From positions 103,170-167,169 of the forward strand of contig NZ_FAOO01000003.1 in the NCBI RefSeq assembly GCF_900070205.1: DNA of 64,000 bases, written 5' to 3'. A program made the position numbers and the translations under genes. The notes beneath the pieces are model-generated. The model was given only the letters and a program-made list of their open reading frames with translations, did no database searches and was not told where the DNA came from. Positions 62,067-64,000 of the stretch are shown piece after piece; position 1 is the first letter of the stretch, and each line of letters starts with the position of its first letter. This DNA is from Candidatus Thermokryptus mobilis (GTDB lineage Bacteria; Bacteroidota; Ignavibacteria; Kryptoniales; Kryptoniaceae).

Positions 62067-62274
62067 GATTGAAAAGATTAGAAAGTATAGAGAGGAATAT
62101 TACAAAGTCATAAAGCAGAGAAACATTGCAATCGGTGTAGGTGCCTTGTTTGCAGGGCTTACGCTTTACAACACATTGAGAAATGTTGATGAGATAAAAA
62201 TTTTACCTGTGAGTTTGAGCAATGGCTTTGAAGTTCGCCTTGAAATAAATTTGCCGGGTTTTTATGAAAATTAA
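62056..62274 (+). pseudogene. Displaced C-terminal part of the PEGA protein
   Basis: Reads AAVEIEKIRKYREEYYKVIKQRN, then a membrane-like segment (IAIGVGALFAGLTLYN) and a beta-strand tail, ending TGA... TAA at 62272-62274. This matches the usual PEGA-protein ending of charged helix, second hydrophobic helix and short tail, and it lacks a ribosome binding site. The last 11 bases overlap the following lipoprotein start. One-base insertion upstream is the simplest explanation. Confidence 0.65.
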
Positions 62275-63025
62275 ATTTGTGATTTTTTTGGTGTTTTTTT
62301 CTCTCTCATCCTGTGTTAGAAATTTGGATAATCCAGTTGATCCTGAAAGTAGTGCATATGAGCCACCGTCGGTGACGATTTTACAGCCAGAGGAAGGGGA
62401 CACACTGACCACAAATGCGGTTCTCGTTTTATGGGAAGGAAATAACCCAAGGGCGAATGAATTCAGATATAGATTGATTGATTATTCCAATTGGACCGAG
62501 TGGGTGACATATAACAGTGTGCTTTTTGATTACCTTGACGATGTAAGCTATAGGTTTGAGATTGAGGTGAGATATAAGTCCCAAAGCGATATAAAGAAAT
62601 TCGTCAGAAATTTTAGTGTTGATGCGATAAAGGGTCCAACTTTGAAATTTTATAAGTTAAGGAATGTCGTCGGGATTGACAGCCAATTTACAGTTGGAGT
62701 CTGGGTTGAAGATGTTAGCCAATTGAAAAGGTCAAAGTTTAAAATTGATTTTGATAGTGTGAAGCTTTCGCTTTTGTCTGTTGATAGGGGAGCATATCCA
62801 AGTGAAAGGGGAGTGGAGCAAACTATCGCTTTTAATCCTTCAACAAGAGAAATAAACACCGAATTTTCTAGAGGTATAAGCGGTAGCGGTGAAATAATCA
62901 AATTAAAATTTAGAGGTAGGGATAAAGGGGTAAGTTATCTTGAAATGAATGGGATTGAGATTACGGATGAAAACGGTGAGATTATAAACCCGCAGGCGGA
63001 AAGGGCTTTAGTTGAAATAAAATAA
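62264..63025 (+). CDS. Lipoprotein with cohesin-like C-terminal domain
   Basis: 253 residues. The signal peptide ends in lipobox LSSC (Cys about 17). An N-terminal Fn3-like strand set (PSVTILQPEEGDTL, VLVLWEGNNP, FRYRLIDYSNWTEW) precedes a cohesin-type sandwich from about 135: FTVGVWVEDVSQLKRSKFKIDFDSVKLSLLSVD, then GSGEIIKLKFRGRDKG and EMNGIEITDENG. Cohesin-like modules mediate protein contacts outside the cell. It overlaps the preceding frame by 11 bases. Function inferred as surface adhesion or assembly. Confidence 0.75.
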   Translation: MKIKFVIFLVFFSLSSCVRNLDNPVDPESSAYEPPSVTILQPEEGDTLTTNAVLVLWEGNNPRANEFRYRLIDYSNWTEWVTYNSVLFDYLDDVSYRFEIEVRYKSQSDIKKFVRNFSVDAIKGPTLKFYKLRNVVGIDSQFTVGVWVEDVSQLKRSKFKIDFDSVKLSLLSVDRGAYPSERGVEQTIAFNPSTREINTEFSRGISGSGEIIKLKFRGRDKGVSYLEMNGIEITDENGEIINPQAERALVEIK

Positions 63026-63036
63026 ATCTGGTTGAT

Positions 63037-63564
63037 GTGAAGCAAAGGAAATTTGTCCGTCCATTAACTGATGAGGAAAGGCAGAAACTTTTAAATACAC
63101 TTTCCAACGAGGAGCATCTTCATCCGTCAATTTATCGCAAGGCGAAGGCGATTTTACTAAGTGAACAAGGCAAAACAATCCGAGAAATAGCTAAAGAGTT
63201 AGGTGTAACCGAACCAGCAGTGATATACATTATCAGAAATTTTGAGAAGGAAGGGATTGACGCTTTTCTCAACAAAAAGGGTGGACGGAAAGAAAAATTT
63301 ACGGATGAACATAAGGAAATAATCCTTCGCCTTGTGCAACAATTTACACCTGTTGAATTCGGATTGAAAAAGAAATTCTGGACATATGACGCTATTTCAA
63401 AGGTTATGAAGAGGATTTATAATGTCAAGATTTCGTATAATACCATCAGAAAAATTTTGCTTGATAAGGACATTTCTCTGAAAGAGACGCGCTATAAGAC
63501 AGAAGGGAAAAACTTTAAATCCATTATATCTGCCATCAAAAGGGGAAGGAGAGGGAAAGGGTAA
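63037..63564 (+). CDS. Winged-HTH protein related to IS630-type transposase N-termini
   Basis: 175 residues from GTG 63037. A first HTH (IYRKAKAILLSEQGKTIREIAKELGVTEPAVIYIIRNF) and a second winged-helix region (TYDAISKVMKRIYNVKISYNTIRKILL) as in IS630/Tc1 transposases, but the DDE catalytic domain is absent: the frame ends in a basic tail (AIKRGRRGKG). No terminal inverted repeats seen. It may be a remnant or a domesticated DNA-binding protein. Confidence 0.65.
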   Translation: MKQRKFVRPLTDEERQKLLNTLSNEEHLHPSIYRKAKAILLSEQGKTIREIAKELGVTEPAVIYIIRNFEKEGIDAFLNKKGGRKEKFTDEHKEIILRLVQQFTPVEFGLKKKFWTYDAISKVMKRIYNVKISYNTIRKILLDKDISLKETRYKTEGKNFKSIISAIKRGRRGKG

Positions 63565-63595
63565 AATTAAAAAATGTTTGACTTGACACTTCACC

Positions 63596-63721
63596 TTACT
63601 TCTTCATCTTTATTGGGATTTCATTTGATTTTTCTTTCATTTCAACTTTAGGCAAATCAGACTTCAGCAAGACAAACCACTTGATTAACGCTAAAGTTGA
63701 AGTGAAAACAAACAAAATCAT
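63596..63721 (-). CDS. Small single-pass membrane peptide, 41 residues
   Basis: ATG 63721, TAA 63598-63596. MILFVFTSTLALIKWFVLLKSDL is a hydrophobic segment of about 20 residues, followed by a lysine-rich tail (VEMKEKSNEIPIKMKK). AAGGGG about nine bases upstream supports the start. It follows the ComM-like gene by about 80 bases on the same strand. Unrecognised, but composition and start signals favour a real gene. Confidence 0.5.
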   Translation of the reverse strand: MILFVFTSTLALIKWFVLLKSDLPKVEMKEKSNEIPIKMKK

Positions 63722-63800
63722 TAAACCAATCCCCTTGTGATTCCCTCTTTTTGTTTTTTAAACCGCGCTTTTTTCTTCACGTCTTTGAGCGTATTCTCTT

Positions 63801-64000
63801 TCAAGTTAATCCCCAAAGGTTTCTGTCAAGAGACCTGTATTGAATTGCTTCGCTTAGATGTTCTGGTTTTATGTTTTCGCTTCCTGCGAGGTCGGCGATT
63901 GTCCTTGCAACTTTTAAAATTTTATCATAAGCGCGAGCAGATAAACCGAGTTTTGTTATAGCGTTTTTAAGCAAATTCTCTCCATCAGAGTCAATTTTGC
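63801..64000 (-). CDS. ComM/YifB family Mg-chelatase-like ATPase, C-terminal end only
   Basis: The minus-strand frame ending TGA at 63803-63801 encodes the conserved C-terminus of this family: [24 protein letters not shown] and [15 protein letters not shown]. In Proteobacteria ComM is a helicase aiding branch migration in natural transformation. The N-terminus lies beyond the right edge. Confidence 0.85.
   Translation of the reverse strand, partial: KIDSDGENLLKNAITKLGLSARAYDKILKVARTIADLAGSENIKPEHLSEAIQYRSLDRNLWGLT

Noticed and set aside
63737-63961. 74-codon plus-strand frame at the right end
   Set aside because: Opposite the ComM/YifB C-terminus and the gap beside it; aromatic-rich and without start signals.
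1-64000. CRISPR arrays, rRNA genes, complete insertion sequences, phage genes
   Set aside because: No spaced direct repeats, rRNA-like sequence, transposase with DDE core or phage structural genes were seen.

Overview
The window is a densely coded stretch of a bacterial chromosome: about 67 protein genes, two tRNAs, no rRNA, no CRISPR and no complete insertion sequence. Low GC, heavy use of AGA/AGG and ATA codons, frequent TTG/GTG starts and many ATGA-type overlaps suggest a thermophile. The gene content points to the Bacteroidota/Chlorobi (FCB) side of Bacteria: a DUF5103 (type IX secretion plug-like) protein, SPOR lipoproteins, a DUF5723/FadL-like outer-membrane barrel, YbeY lacking its third histidine, and PEGA and cohesin-like surface proteins. 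A THEP1 NTPase, an archaeal-style KaiC-like ATPase with its usual partner, and an eRF1-like protein recall thermophilic relatives of Ignavibacteria such as Candidatus Kryptonia. That placement is an inference from memory, not a database match. Layout 1-14.7 kb: a cut gene, beta-oxidation genes (hbd, acyl-CoA dehydrogenase), then ebfC-recR-THEP1 on the minus strand, a thioredoxin-fold DipZ-like gene whose CxxC is lost, a cold-shock gene with a strongly structured leader, ybeY, two SPOR proteins, deoC with an N-terminal cysteine cluster, valS, a cyclic-nucleotide-binding protein with a K+ channel, and a LolC/E-type permease. 14.7-20.4 kb: tRNA-Cys, rpmB, a VKOR/deacetylase pair, a large lipoprotein with an apparent frameshift, and a barrel protein carrying an inserted carboxypeptidase-regulatory-like domain. 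20.4-23.8 kb: a signalling cassette of KaiC-like ATPase, HTH partner, receiver plus histidine-phosphotransfer-like protein without a kinase domain, and an NtrC-type sigma54 activator with GAFTDA instead of GAFTGA. This is the best candidate here for a poorly described system. 23.8-42.4 kb: rlmB, an M20 amidohydrolase, Trk/Ktr potassium uptake, queD-queE, fur-feoA-feoB with an operator-like palindrome inside the promoter, galT, purL, a CAU tRNA on the opposite strand, mtnA, recO, htrA, rtcB, and an ECF sigma/anti-sigma pair whose anti-sigma factor ends in CxxCH. 42.4-50 kb: a cyclase-family lipoprotein, homoserine dehydrogenase, nrnA, pepA, and a cysteine cluster equivalent to the CysM-Mec-CysO-MoeZ route (protein thiocarboxylate as sulfur donor), whose carrier ends GG-Ile and so needs trimming. 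50-64 kb: a secreted S9 peptidase, then a long minus-strand run (glcD-glcF-rhomboid-eRF1-like-HAD-DUF5103-Gfo/Idh-cca), then a surface-protein group (PEGA protein with a second frameshift, cohesin-like lipoprotein), an IS630-like HTH protein, a 41-residue membrane peptide, and the 3' end of a ComM/YifB gene. Recurrent promoters of the form TTGA(A/C/T)(A/T), about 17 bases, TATATT-like can be read upstream of several units, and GC-rich hairpins followed by T-runs end many of them.
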